DNA of 64,000 nucleotides from Archilochus colubris (Eukaryota > Chordata > Aves > Apodiformes > Trochilidae), in contig CM041085.1 in assembly GCA_023079485.1 (NCBI GenBank), forward strand, positions 96,979,115-97,043,114, given 5' to 3'. Both the position numbers and the translations under genes were made by a program. Shown piece after piece: positions 51,903 through 64,000 of the stretch (position 1 is its first letter; every line of letters begins with the position of its first letter). A model generated the notes under the pieces. It saw nothing but the letters and a program-made list of their open reading frames with translations. It was not told the origin of the DNA and searched no databases.

Positions 51903-54889
51903 GTAGGTTTACTAACAGTTGCACTTACATTCTTTAATAAATAGAGCTTGAGTTTTCCTGTTAATGATAAGCTCAAGTTTATTTTAACTAGGGGTAGCAA
52001 AGATTCAAATATTTCCTCTCGTGTGAGAAAAACCTCTTTGTAATAACTAGTGCATTTGCTGTGCAAGTATAGAGAATATGAAAAATGGATTAAGCTCAAA
52101 GTGCTTTATTGAGGGAGAATGTTGATGGTTGGATGTGATTATCCTAGAGGTCTTTTCCAGCCATGACAATTCTGATTTGATTCTGTGAGTTCTCTGTAAC
52201 ACTAAGTGACCTTACTACTCAAGCTACTTATTACTTCCAAACTGGCTTGCAACAACATGGGCATGTTTCAAACAGCAGTTTCATTGGCAGTGACTTAAAA
52301 AAAAAAAAAAATTTAAAATATTATGAGGTTGCTTAAAACAAAGAGAACAAGGAGAACACAAAACTTGCCAGAAATGTAGTAAAAGGTAAGCTCTAAAACA
52401 TGAGATGCCTGCATTCTACAATGCTTGTCAGTCCTATTAGTGGCTAAAAGATCTTCTGCTGTTGTCAGGTGTCAGTTTTGCAGCCCATAACTGCCTGCTT
52501 TTTTCTGTGGTAAGCCAGCTGTCTCTGGGTAGAGAAGGAAGGTTCTCTTCCCTGGCAAAAGTGGGGAGATGGAAAGGTCTTGTGCAATGCCATGTCAGGA
52601 CAACAGCAATCCTACAGTCAGGGACTTGAGCTCAGCTCCAGAGTGTGGGCTAAAGGAGCCTGGCCATGTTTTTGTGGGCACAGCAGTATTTGGTGTGATC
52701 ATGTCTCTAGCTGAGTGGATACACATAACCAGTGTCAGGTCCTGCCCATTACTGAGACAGCAGCAAAGAGCAGAGGTTCTGTCCCAGACTATTTGTTGTC
52801 TCCATAATCTTTTTTTTTTCTTTTTTTAATTAACTTTTTCCTTATAAATCAGACAGCTATGAAATACACACTTATGCTTTTTGAAAAGGTGTTGCTGTGG
52901 TTTGGGTTTTGTTTTTTTCTCCTTCAAATGTTAGCACTGATTTGAAACTCTCTCCTTCCCTGATTATTCTGATAATTTCAAAGGCAAATCTATCCTTAAA
53001 GCAAATTCCGTCATAGTTATTCTCATTAAAAAAAAAGAAATGGGAAGTAAACTACCCAAGATTCAACTCTTGACATTTTAATAAATGAATGCTTAATTAC
53101 CAGTCTTCAGGAATACATTAGATAAAGTGCAAAAGCTCAAATTCAACACTTTAACCTCTTTTCTGTTGTTGCTTTGGTAAATGATAATGATGCAACGGAG
53201 CAAATAAAAAAAAAACCAAAACAAACAGGAAAAAAAATCTTTAAATCAAAGTTTCAATATTGAAGACTAGAAGAAGGAGTTTATGTTCAAAAAACTGCAA
53301 TTTGGGGATGCTTTTCTTAAGGATTTTTAGTTAGAACTGGTGGTTAGAACTGGTTAGAACTAGTGCAGATCTATGGTGCTGAGTCCCAGTATAGCTTCTC
53401 ACAAAAGATGTATTTTAAGGCAAGGTGCTCTTTTTACTCACATTTTAAGCTTCTCATCTTTGTTTTTTATGACAAGAGTTAAACATGGAAAATAAGAATC
53501 TAATAAGGAAATAACATTTTGAAACAAAATATTTGCCATATTTTAGATTTTTGTGTGTGTACACAGGCATACATGTAACTACACACATATACACAAACAT
53601 ATATGCAAATATGTGAATTAAAATTCATCTATATATATACATATTTGCATATTCTTGGACATTTTGTGGTAGCAACTAGATGATTGAAAATGTGGTTTTT
53701 AGCTTCTGTTTCTTCCTACACCTTGCCTCATACTCCATATTTATTGGAGCTGTTACTGAAAACCAGTGTTTTTCTTGAGTAAGAACAGGAGATGCCTTTT
53801 AAAAAGCCACCTGTGTTAAAAACATTTCATTTTCTTTTATTGCCTGGTAGTTTCACATATCACATTTTCACCAAGTAAAAAAATATTAACATAGTCTGTG
53901 AGCATTGAGTCTTGAAGCAGACGTAGCTCCATAGCTGCTGCATACCAGATTATACGCAGGTATTTTGTTCATCTTCCTTTTCAGAAGTTCAAAGGAGGGT
54001 CATAAAATAACTTTGAACTTCCTCAAGACTGTTGTCAAAAATGGCCCTGCAGGTGCCTGAGAAGAGAACAAAGTGCTATGTACCCTGGTGGCACTATGTG
54101 CTGCTTCTGGGGTGGCCCACAAAACATCCGTAGCTTAGCAAACTAGACTTGAGAAAATTGCATAAGGTTACATTTGCCAGATTACATTATTCACTCGTTC
54201 AACAGCACAAGCAAAATTTTCATTTCCCATCTGAGTATTTTGATTCTATTTGTATGAAAGCAGTACACAGAGGGGGGAGGTGTTCTTCGAGCATTTGGTT
54301 GCTCTGTTTTTCAAAGTGGATCTTCTACCTTGTGAAGGCTCTTGTGTGTGCATCTAAAACAGGAGGGATATAAGACCCTGAACATTGAAGCATTCATTTT
54401 ACATGTATCAGAATATTTTTAATTACATTTGAATGCTCAAATTCCAGTTGTTTGTTTTCGTGTTCAACTGCAGCCTCAGTAGAATATAATAGACCATAGG
54501 AGGTTCTAAAAAAAAATAAAAATCTAAATATTACTGAGGCCTATCCTGACTACAAGATTCTAGGACTTGGGTACCACTGCAAAGCTGCATTCTGGTCTTT
54601 TCAATGCCCCTTAAGTTCAGTCAATCAAGACTGCTTTTACTGCAGATCTACTTGACCAGATTCAAGTCTCCTTTACATAACCTGGAATGCTAGAGAAAGA
54701 AAATTTTGTTTGTGGGTGACTAAGAAATAAGAAATAAAATACATTCTCTTTGCAAATTACTTCTTGGTTTTTTTGATCTTTTCTGCCCTATGCCACCATA
54801 CAGAAATGGAGATACAAAAGGGCCTTATCTGTTAAACAAAATTTTTTTTTAAATGCATAATTTTGAAATTCAGTGAATGAAAATACTCA
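51903..54889. other. Intron of SNTG2
   Basis: Contains the CR1 tail at 52112, a GC-richer patch at about 52490-52800 with no defined gene, and a TACACA/ATATAT simple tract near 53560-53650. Confidence 0.55.
52112..52188 (+). repeat. CR1 LINE 3' tail, degenerate
   Basis: It shows TGGTTGGATGTGATTATCC, AGAGGTCTTTTCCAGCC and a tail GATTTGATTCTGTGA. Confidence 0.7.
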
Positions 54890-55450
54890 GCATGTCTCAG
54901 TTTACTGGATGAGGCAAACCAAGACCCAGAGAACAGAATTCCTCTCTGTTACTCCCCTCTACCATCCCAGAGAAAGATAAATGGGAAGTAAGGAAGAGAA
55001 ACTTAAAGGTTGGAAGTTAAAACTAAAACAGGTTTAATAGAACAGGGCTGGGATTGTAACATATGGGATGAGAAACAAATATATACAAAACCCAATCTCA
55101 GTGATCACTGATCTGTATCCAAAGGTCCCTTGCAGCAGAGCTGATTTGGAAAGGTGAACCATGACTCTTCCCAGCACACAGTGGATTCGGATCCTGTAGA
55201 GCATTTGGTGAGCTGATGACAAAGGGCTGGAGCCTTTCTCCAAGACCTTGAAGCACAGCTAAGCAGCAAGGAAAAAGGGAGCAGGAAAGGGGAATATTTC
55301 TGGTCTTCCTCGCTTTTATAGGGTATGGCAGGAAATGGAAGGGAATACTGTTCCCTCTCTGTTCTGCTCCCTGGATCCCTCAGGATTGTAAACATTCTCT
55401 CTCTAGGTCCTCATATACCATAAAATTTGCCTGGGCCCACTCAAACCATA
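54890..55450 (-). mobile_element. Probable ERV LTR relic
   Basis: The stretch AAGATAAATGGGAAGTAAGG, then AGAGAAACTTAAAGGTTGG and CAGGTTTAATAGAAC, resembles antisense avian LTRs. Higher GC content than the intron and the inverted poly(A)-like TTTAAT support this. Open frames on the minus strand here do not resemble known proteins. Ends are uncertain and no target-site duplication was identified. Confidence 0.45.
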
Positions 55451-55463
55451 ACAAAGCAGTAAC

Positions 55464-55503
55464 TTTTTTTTGTTTTCTTTTCTTTTCTTTTTTGTTTTTT
55501 TTT
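55464..55503. repeat. Pyrimidine tract (TTTTC)n
   Basis: T-rich sequence with TTTTCTTTTCTTTTC units. It ends in a CAG but no coding exon follows. Confidence 0.85.
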
Positions 55504-56103
55504 CAGTTTTCATTTACAAAGCATTCTGTTACAATAATTATAAAAGACTACTGCAAATTTCTCCATCTTAAAGGTGATGGCAGGATCCCATTTCACTCCC
55601 CTTATAGCTGCAAAGCAGCACTGGCAGCTACTAAGGGACATTTGAAAGCTAACATTGTTATTTCCAGGATCAGTCCTTGGGTGCTTGATAAAATTACTGC
55701 ATTCCTTAGTGTTTAGCATACTGGAAGCGAATTATAATGGAGCAGTTATATTCTCCTGTAAAGCCAGCACAAAGCTCTTGAATTCTATTAAAAAAAAAAA
55801 TTAAAAAAATCAGGGATTTCCTTCCTTTTCCCTGTAAACAATATATTGCTGCAAAATCCTTTTAAATTATTTATGTATTGCTTAGGTAACTTTGACAGCA
55901 TCTTGGAACTGCAGAAGTAGCTTGGGTAAAGTGAAGTAAAAAGCAAAGAGAGAAGTTGTCTTTGAAATTATTACTTAATTCTCAGAACATTTCTTCGAGG
56001 TAATTATTAACATACTACCCAAGTAACAATCACTTAAAGAAGACAATGTTTCTTAAACTGTTTTTGCTATATGAAGACTCACATACTGAAACGTGTCTTT
56101 CAG
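55504..56103. other. Intron of SNTG2 before the last recognised exon
   Basis: AT-rich; ends in GAAACGTGTCTTTCAG, the acceptor at 56104. Confidence 0.6.
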
Positions 56104-56313
56104 CTCTGGCTTGCTGATGATTGCTGGCTACAAGCAAACTTGTATTTAGGTATTCATCAGGACTTTGATCTTGAGGACCAGAGGCCGTATTGTTTCAGTG
56201 TTATGGTTGGACATGGCAAGAGTCATTATTTCAATGTAGAGCTGGCCAGTGAGTTGGCAGTGTGGGAGAAGGCATTTCAAAGAGCAATTTTCATGGAAGT
56301 TCAAAGAACAGGG
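56104..56313 (+). CDS. SNTG2: SNTG2 exon: C-terminal strands and helix of PH2
   Basis: This 210-nt exon (70 codons, phase 0 at both ends) has acceptor TCTTTCAG and a consensus donor GTAAGT. It starts LWLADDCWLQANLYLG, continues through DQRPYCFSVMVGHGKSHYFN, and ends with the amphipathic helix ELASELAVWEKAFQRAIF containing the conserved PH Trp, then MEVQRTG. In the family the following exon opens the SU region; none matching it is found before the window ends, so the next intron is probably longer than 7.6 kb. Confidence 0.95.
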
Positions 56314-59300
56314 GTAAGTAATGAATAATATAAACCCCAGAGCTATATAATATGTAAAAAATCCCAAGCAAGTATTTAGATCATTTGTATGTTTAATGAT
56401 TCCATCGGATTTATGTGTGCCATGACTAAGGACTTGAGTACATTTTTGATACACTGAAAGCTACATGATAACATCAATATTTCTATGTCAATGACTATGT
56501 AATAACAGTCTATGAATGTATTATGACAGTTTGAAATTGGAAATAACCTTGATTGTAACAAACTGGAAATTAATAACAGTTTTCCACTTGGAAACAATTT
56601 CTGTGTAGGTGTTGTACACCTTCAATATTTTCTACCTGGAAGTTTTTGTTCCACTCACTGAAGGTAAAAATGTCATATAACGATTCTGTTAGGAAAAAAA
56701 AAAGTTAACATGTGGTTAATGTTAAATTGGCATTGTCCTTATTAACACTGGAACTGTTTGAAGACAGTGTAAAAGTGAGAGTAAACTCTGTGACAGTTAA
56801 ATTCTCAAAATTAAGCAGCAGATAGTCTCAAGTCAATTATTTTCTCGGATCTGAGGGTGCATTTCCTTTTAGGTTGTTTGAAATTTGAGATCGATATTCC
56901 TGCTACAGATTCCAATTTGTCAGTGTCCATTAGCCTTGTGGTAGCTAAGCTCCCACTAGAATCAGTGAATGGAATTCAGAGAAAGATTGTGTTTATATCA
57001 AAGAAGATACTTTATTCTAAATGAAATATTTTGTGTTATGAAAATAGAGAAGATAAATTTATTTTTATTTAAATTGCAACTTAAACACCTCTTTACTGTT
57101 ATATAAAGAAGTTACTTGCTGAGCATTTACATCCATACTCCCAAGTGAACTAGACCAGTGGTTTGGCAATATATAGATTAAAAGTATAGGCCTTTTCCAA
57201 TGCAAATCATATTTACACAATTTAGCACAAATGCAAGCTTGATCTGGTATGTTTGGGTTCGCAGGGACCACCTAAAGATGTTTGCAGTAGCAAGAGAACT
57301 GAATCAGAGCATTGCATTAGCACAGCTTGCCAGGAGCAGGAATCCTAGCACAGGTATTGGATCAGCTCTTCTGAATTTCCAGGTCTTGGGGATTCGATGA
57401 GGTTTGCAAGTGATTGCTTAGAACCCATCTAATTATCTCTTTGGACCTGACAGAGTGACAAAAAAAATTTTGTAATGGTGATGCTGCTGCTCCTGTGCTT
57501 TCATTAAAAAGTTGATTCTTCCTGAAAAATGGCTTGGGCATCAGGGAGGGACTAATAGTGCAGACTGAACACGCAAGTATTTCTCACGCAAACTCTTCAA
57601 GAAATAATGATATGAGCATTTGAACAACCATTCAATTTTCTATTTATTATCCACATAAGAAGCAAATAATATTCAATTAAAATTAAGTATTTAGAAGGGT
57701 GGAGATTTGCTGGTTCTTTACCTGGTTCTGAAGTATTTATTGTTAAATCTCAAAAATTGTTGGTTTTTTACATGCTAACAGTCTTAAGGAATGCTTGTGG
57801 AATGATCTTTTGTCATTTGAATCCAACAATTTTCTAGACCCCTATCACACAAAATACATTAATATTTCTTTAAGCTGTGGCTTATCCTATCTGAAACCTC
57901 TAGGAGAGGCATTCAATTAATTCCTGATTATATTGCTTAAGTCTCCATATGTGTGTTTCCATATATTTTCTGTCACACAGTTGCATACATTCAAGTTTCT
58001 TGTAAACTACTGTGTCAGTAGGATGCAAAGTCCTCCAGCAGTCACTCTTCAATAGTGAAAAATCTTTAGACTCCCCTGTTTTCTTCCTGTAAAACGTAAA
58101 TGCTGCTTTGAATACCCTTGTTTTCAGAAAGATGTCAAGAGCAGCAGGAATGAGGTACAAGTTAAATTTACAGAGATTATTTCAAACTATAGAAAAATAA
58201 TTGGCATTTCAGTATCCTGAAAATTGAAGCTTGTCACTGGTAGGTTACATTGTCCATAAAAATGCTTTCTTTTGGAGAAGGACCATAATTACAGTTATAA
58301 ATGCATTTTTATTCATAACTGATTGGGCAGGATCATGGCAGGTGTTAGATTGCACTATGTCATTTTTGCCATTCTTATTTAAATGTGGCTTTGTTCTGTT
58401 TACTGTTGATCTTGTCTTTGACAGAGTTGTTAACATTACTGTGTGTACACATTCTTTGTGCTAAGTGTTTCTATAAGAAAAATTGTATTTCTGAGAATAA
58501 TCTGCCCTTTCACGGTTCATGAAAAGAAATGTTAAGGTGTAATGGTATGTACAAAGGTGCTGCTTTTGAATTTTATCTGCCATGTTGTGTGATAATTTTA
58601 TACCTTTCTTCTCAAAATGGTAGCACTATTAAATTATGGGAAAAAAATGCATTAAAAGTAGAAAGAAATCTCCCGTCTCAATATCATTCCCCTTTCCACT
58701 TTCTTAAAGCTGTATTTCAATCTGAAACTGCTTATAAAAGGAGTCTACCAAGAAACCATGAAATTCACTGAACCTGATGAAATGGATCTTTTCATTATCA
58801 TCATAACAAGCAAACATCTTAAATCCATGTGCTAGAAATATCTATGTTTTCTTCCTAGAGAAAAAAAACATTGTAGTCTTTGATGGCATAATATGGACAG
58901 ATAGAGGCAATAAAAAATAGTAGTTCAGGCGGGCAGTTGAAAGGCAGAAAAAGTGCTGTTAAAAATATTTCTGTGAGGTTGGTAATAAAAGTCATTGTTG
59001 CAAGGAAAAAGGATAGACAGTGAACTCCTCTCAATAATAAATAGAAGTTCAGGCATCTCCCACAAATCCCAGCAAGCTCTGTGTCAGCTGGAACAGTGAG
59101 CAGTTAAACAGTGCGGCACCAATTAATGATGCTCAGATTAATTTTTTCTTTTTATTTTTAAAGTGTTTTACAGTGTAGAAAATCTTCAAAAAAAAGATAT
59201 TTTTTTCCCAGATATTTTACTAGCTTTTACTCTTTGGAGTGGTATTGCAGTATTCCATGCTTTTTCAACATTGTCTTGTTTTAATTACTTTTTCAGTATT

Positions 59301-61225
59301 CTTCCTTGCCCTTGAACTATTCTTTCCAAAGGATATTATCTTGACTCATCTTAATCTTCAGTATGGTTATTAAATTAATAGAGAAACATCTAGATAGGAT
59401 AATTTGGATCTTTGGGAGTATTCTTGTTCAACAGGATAGAGAATGGTATTGCAGCAGTATTTGGTAATGGGCACAGGAAGGAGTAACAGTAATATGACAG
59501 CTGTAGAAAAGTTGGACTGTTTTGGCATCTTGTCATATAGCATCATAGAATCATAGAACTGTTTTGGTTGGAAAAGACCTTTAAATTACCAAGTCTACCC
59601 ATTAACCCAGGACTGCCAATTCTACCACCAAATCATGTCCATAAGCACCACATGGATGGGAAGACAGAGAAATCTGCTTCACAAGATGGAAGAGCTCTCA
59701 GAGACAGAAAAAAAAGAGATTTCTGGTTTAGAGAAACCTGAAAAGAGTTTGTGATGTTTGGGTCCAGGCAGCCTAAAAGAAGTTTAGTTCCTGGATCTCC
59801 ATCCTGGAACATTATATAAAAGGGTTTTTTCTCATCATTTGCCTTCCAGTGGCATTTTGAATTGATTTTGTTACAACTGTAGTTAGATGTAATGTGAATA
59901 CATCTTAGAGACTTTGTCCCCACTGAGAGTTGCACAAATATTAGGTTATATTTCCACTCATCTTTCTCTCACAGTTATCCTAACTCTTCTGACTACCTGA
60001 TTTCTGAAATGCTCCAAAACCTTTTGATGTCTGAGTACCTCTTGTGGTCAAAACAAACACATTCATTGTGTGCAGGCATCTTTCACCCCTGAGGCTGAGC
60101 AAAAGAAGTCAATTCCTCCTAAATAAAACCTAGCAGAAAATAGTCAGCCTGAATAAGAAGTAATAGCTTATAAATCTGTTAATTCTTTGTGGTAGAATGA
60201 GAGGCTGAGAAAAACAGGATTGGTTGTTCACAGTATAATCCTTGTGATCTCCAAATAATACACTTAAATGCAAAAATGTTAAATACAGTTGGCAATGCTA
60301 TCTTAGCTTTATATTCCATGATGCTGATAAAGCACATTTGACCCAGAATTGTATACAGGAATCCCTTTAAGAGCAGAAAGAACACCACATGCTAATTTTA
60401 GAACCAAGTTCTGAAACAAACAAATAAGCAAAGTGAATATCCTCTTTAAGTTCAGGTGAGATACTAAATAGCAGTTAGAAGGGTTAGATTTATAGGGTCA
60501 TTAAAAGATACTTATCAGTTTGTTACCTGAAGCAATCTGTTTAATTATGCAATTAAGTTTCAGGTTATATTCATTATGTAGAGGAAGCTTATTGCAATTC
60601 CAATTTAACTGGTTATCTTTAGAAATACTATTAGATTGTAACTCATTTGCACACTGATGCAAAAAACCTGCGATTTTCCAACCCAGAGAAAGGTACTGAG
60701 AACCATGATTGTAAATACATTTGCAGAAATTATCGATAGTTCCAGTTCAGATAACAAGTGAGAATCAAGCAATACACCTACAATAACATTTTAAGAAGGA
60801 AAAGAATGTGCAGTTTTACAAGATTTTTAAAAAATCTTGTTTGCATATTCTGTATTTTGAACATGATCAATATAAAATTTTGATTTTCATGAATCTACAC
60901 TGGTATTTCTAAAAATTGTAGTATATTCTTAAAAGTACAAATGATTCATATTGAAAGAATAAATCCAAATACATATATTTGTATATTACTATATTTATGT
61001 TGAAACACAAAGTTTTAGGTAACAGCTATGTGGTGAGAGTCTGGTTGTGTTGTATTTTTTCAGAGGATCTTATAAGCATAAGGATGAAATTATTAAAGCT
61101 GTCAAGAAGTTACTCTCATGGAATTTCAAATTTATAGAATAGTATTATCTTAGAATTCAGAACTACTGAATTCCTGTACACAGGAATGTCTCTTGTTGAT
61201 ATTTCTGATTAAAATCCTTTTTCAG
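56314..61225. other. Intron of SNTG2; nothing recognised except a CR1 tail
   Basis: AT-rich sequence. The only named element is the inverted CR1 tail at 59541. No syntrophin SU-region exon was found. Confidence 0.6.
59541..59640 (-). repeat. CR1 LINE 3' tail, inverted
   Basis: It begins ATCATAGAATCATAGAACTG and continues GGTTGGAAAAGACCTTTAAAT and CAAGTCTACCCATTAACCCAG, a CR1 3' end in reverse orientation. Confidence 0.8.
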
Positions 61226-61390
61226 CTACAAATTTCCACAATCTATAGAGCACTAGAAAAGAAAAATCCTCTCGTATATTCTAACAAACTATATCAAAAA
61301 CAAGTCAAGGCCTTTGCTGAAGTAAACCAGTTTGCTAAGATGAATGGTGACAGCCTGATTGCTAGGACTGCTACTGAGAATCTTCCTCAG
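61226..61390 (+). CDS. Candidate unrecognised in-frame exon (or retrocopy fragment)
   Basis: This 165-nt block (55 codons) is flanked by a usable acceptor (CCTTTTTCAG) and a good donor (CAG followed by GTATGT). It is phase 0 at both ends, exactly compatible with the SNTG2 exon ending at 56313. The peptide starts LQISTIYRALEKKNPLVY and later has VNQFAKMNGDSLIARTATEN; its composition looks more protein-like than surrounding frames. It is not the sequence I expect for the syntrophin SU region and I do not recognise the family. The open frame extends from about 61154 to a stop at 61427, so it could also be a piece of a processed pseudogene or chance. Confidence 0.3.
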
Positions 61391-61939
61391 GTATGTGAAA
61401 ATATGCTTGGGACAGTCTACAGGTAGGAAACTGTTAAACATTCAAGTCCCTGTTGCTTTTCTTGATGGAAAAAAAAAACCTGAATTGCTACAAAACCTGA
61501 AGCTGTTGCTCAGGCACAGAGATGGGGAAGCACAATCTCTTCCTGACATAAGCCAAGGCTAAAGAATACACTTGGACTTTTCAGTGCTGGAAAATGACCA
61601 CTGCTAAGCTGTTGGTCTTTGGTTTTGACCTCCTATCTCCATTTCTCTCACTACCTTTTCCTAAAGTCATAGTCTGCCTGTTCAGCAGAGGAAGTAGTAA
61701 GTCTTCTTTCTATTATTTTTTTTTTTACATTAGCTGTAGTTCCTTATTAGAGAGAGAATGCCACAGCCATGAGTAGGCCTCCACCACTGTATTGTCTGCT
61801 TGTCTTGCCAAGTAATAGCTGAACCTATAATCCTAAAGGATAAGTTAGTTGACCTATAGGAACAAAATTCCCTGCAGAGAAACATTTCCTTCAGGCTGCA
61901 TGAGCAGGTAGCCCTAGTCTTTCTGTGACAGAGGTGTAA

Positions 61940-62160
61940 TGCTTAATGCCAGTTATGTGAGATCCTACCTGGAGTACTCTGTCCAGTCCTGGAGCTCCTA
62001 ACACAGGATGGATGTGGAGCTGTTGAAGTAAGTCCAGAGGAGGGCCATGAAGATGGGCAAGAGGGCTGAAACCTCTCTTCTATCAAGGCAGGCTGAGAGA
62101 GTTGGGGTTGTTCAGCCTGGAGAAGAGAAAGCTCTGGGGAGACCTATGAGTTCTCTACTG
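61940..62160 (+). repeat. CR1 LINE internal fragment
   Basis: It matches the ORF2 C-terminal coding part (CTGGAGTACTCTGTCCAGTC, GGGTTGTTCAGCCTGGAGAAG) and stops abruptly near GGGGAGACCTATGAG, lacking the usual 3' tail. Confidence 0.85.
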
Positions 62161-64000
62161 AGAAAACCATATTTGCTTGGCTGGTATAATGTCACCAGTG
62201 TTACAAACTACAAATAGATTTGATCAGATAAATATTTATTTCAGTTAAACAACTATTGTGTGGCAATAATTTTACATATGAGCATGGCTAAGATCTGACC
62301 AGAACGCAAATGTTTCATGAATAGCAGTATCCTGAGAAAGGCAGAATTTAAAACACATACTAAGCTAATTGGTCTTATTTTCTAAAGCAGTAAGTTCTGA
62401 GCCAGCCCTTCTTCTACTGAAATAATTAGAAGCTTTCCTTTAAAGTTCAGGGAAGGTGTAACGAGCCATTATTTGTGTCCTTTGAAAAATTTTACCTTTA
62501 TTGCCCAAGTCTCTCTTGCATACATATATGCTGAAACACAGATAGGCATCAAAGGTTAAAGAATAGGTATAATGTCTTGACATATCAGATAACAGCACCA
62601 TCTTTTGCAAGAGGATGTACTTTTTATACTAATAATTAATACAACTTACCCATTCAAGTATATTAAAAAAGTCTTCTTTAGTGCATTAGGTATAATTCTT
62701 CCTGTTGCAGCAAATGCAGATCGTGAAGGAATGTCATTTTTAATCAGATCTGGTTTTTTTCAAGAAAGTAGTTTTAATTCTGTCTATCCAGAATTGTCAC
62801 AGTTCTGTAAAATTTTAACTGTAACATGATGTATTTCTTGCAGGCAGTGACTGGATCTGCCACAGTTTTCAAATGAAGATGGCATTTATTTATTCACACT
62901 CGCAGAAATTATTTTACTGATCTTTTTGTGCAGTTATCTGAAACAGAAGTACACCTGAGCTTTGCAAGTCTGTTCTGAATGAAATTTCTGAAAACTCTTT
63001 GTCAGATTTCTTTGTCAGTTTTTTTTCTCATAGGTTGTATGGAACCAGAGGGAGAATGTTTTCAATCTTCTTAAAAAATGTCTTCTGAAAGTTTAAAAAA
63101 ACATGATATTTTATCCTAAAATAGAAATAAGAATTTTAAATATGAGGGAGCCTAAATTATTTTGCAATTTCAGAGAGTTTAAGAAGTATTTCTGTTTAGT
63201 ACAAGTAATTCTGTGCAAAAAGACAGTAGAAGAAGATTTTGCAGTCTGTCCTCAGAATTAAGGGGTTTAATTTTGTATGCTTCCTAGTACACTCTCTGTA
63301 CGTGGGCTGAGACAGATTTCTCAGTATAACCATAACAACTCTGGTTGCTCTTATCATCATCTCCACATCCTACTTGGAGTTTTTTTATGCTACAAGCAGA
63401 ATTAAAAAAAAGCTTAACCTTGACCTCATTGGTCCAATATTAAGAATTCTACCAAACTCTGTATTTTGGGAAATAGATGCATGGATACATTAAGAAACCT
63501 TACTCTTGTCACTCCTGTATGCTTGTATAAAGCTTCTGTGGAGAGGCTTAATGCAAGAATCTGTGTTCCAAACTGTCTGCTGTTGGTATAGTTATTTTTT
63601 TTCCTTGTCCTCACTGTATTTTAAATGCTGTTGTGCATTATTTTATTTCAAATACATAATAGAAGAGCATATCATTAGGTCCTCTCTGTTTCAAAGATGC
63701 CCATACTGACAGAAAGAGTGAAAAAAATATTAAATGTAAATATGAAGTGAGGTTGAGTTTCAGAAATAAGAAATGGCAAGTATCAGTGATATTTGGATTA
63801 TATTAAAATCTTATCAGTTCAAACTGGAAATCCTAGAGTCTTCTGTTTATACGATTGAAATGTTGACCGGTAATTCATTTCTAGGGAAATCTCTTAAAAT
63901 TAAATTCCTATGTTATATTAAACTCCAGCTTAATAGAAAATTACAAACAAATCACTTCATATACATTTAGCTCATTAGAATTCTACTTTACCCCTTATTT
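62161..64000. other. Intron of SNTG2 to window end; nothing recognised
   Basis: AT-rich sequence; short frames here have no splice context or motif. Confidence 0.6.

Larger units (their letters stand above)
1..64000 (+). other. SNTG2: SNTG2 gene body, internal part (partial at both ends)
   Basis: Seven plus-strand exons join in phase into about 263 residues of a gamma-syntrophin. Syntrophins are cytoplasmic adaptors that bind the C-terminal region of dystrophin/dystrobrevin and recruit signalling proteins and channels through a PDZ domain. The usual order is split PH1 with an inserted PDZ, then PH2, then the syntrophin-unique (SU) region. Here one sees the post-PDZ linker, the second PH1 half and most of PH2. 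I prefer gamma-2 over gamma-1 because the peptides KYEKRWLDTLSVPLSMARIS, MKMANKCCSPSDQ and HMGWVNERL match what I recall of gamma-2, while gamma-1 differs clearly there. Introns visible in full are 13160, 12260, 7924, 9791, 6434 and 4201 bp. No promoter, start codon or stop codon of the gene is in the window. Confidence 0.93.

Noticed and set aside
57252..57352. Exon-like block between CGCAG and CAG-GTATTG
   Set aside because: The acceptor has no pyrimidine tract and the peptide is not recognisable; it does not match the expected next syntrophin exon.
1..64000. CRISPR array, bacterial operon or viral genome
   Set aside because: No regularly spaced repeats and no dense gene packing; spliced vertebrate exons and CR1 elements explain the window.

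Overview
The window looks like part of a bird chromosome. It is AT-rich, has short intron-separated exons of a vertebrate gene, many CR1 LINE fragments ending in the ATTCTATG-type 3' tail, and degenerate LTRs of types common in avian genomes. There are no prokaryotic genes, operons or CRISPR arrays.

The one gene I can support is gamma-2-syntrophin (SNTG2) on the plus strand, spanning the whole window and incomplete at both ends. Seven exons are readable with exact GT/AG borders and consistent phases: 1756-1847, 15008-15135, 27396-27525, 35450-35488, 45280-45396, 51831-51902 and 56104-56313. Together they encode about 263 residues: the linker after the PDZ domain, the second half of the split PH1 domain, and nearly all of PH2. 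The start codon, N-terminal PH1 half and PDZ lie upstream of the window. The C-terminal syntrophin-unique region lies downstream. A possible eighth, unrecognised in-frame exon sits at 61226-61390.

Everything else is intron. It holds about a dozen CR1 pieces: the long ones are 18530-19141 (+), 24912-26030 (-), 37325-37994 (+), 39785-40253 (+) and 42241-43400 (-). It also holds an older CR1/L3-like relic (10890-11900, -), several LTR relics (16670-17225, 34150-34460, 54890-55450, perhaps 19770-20350), simple repeats and a 60-bp tandem duplication.

The most unusual structure is at 1098-1603. It is a 506-bp near-perfect palindrome (two 222-bp arms, about 97% identical, no indels) flanked by a direct repeat ATTGAC, with a tRNA-Ile(UAU)-like sequence at its centre. 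A related, one-armed copy lies at 24572-24911, abutting a CR1. I do not recognise this element as a named family.
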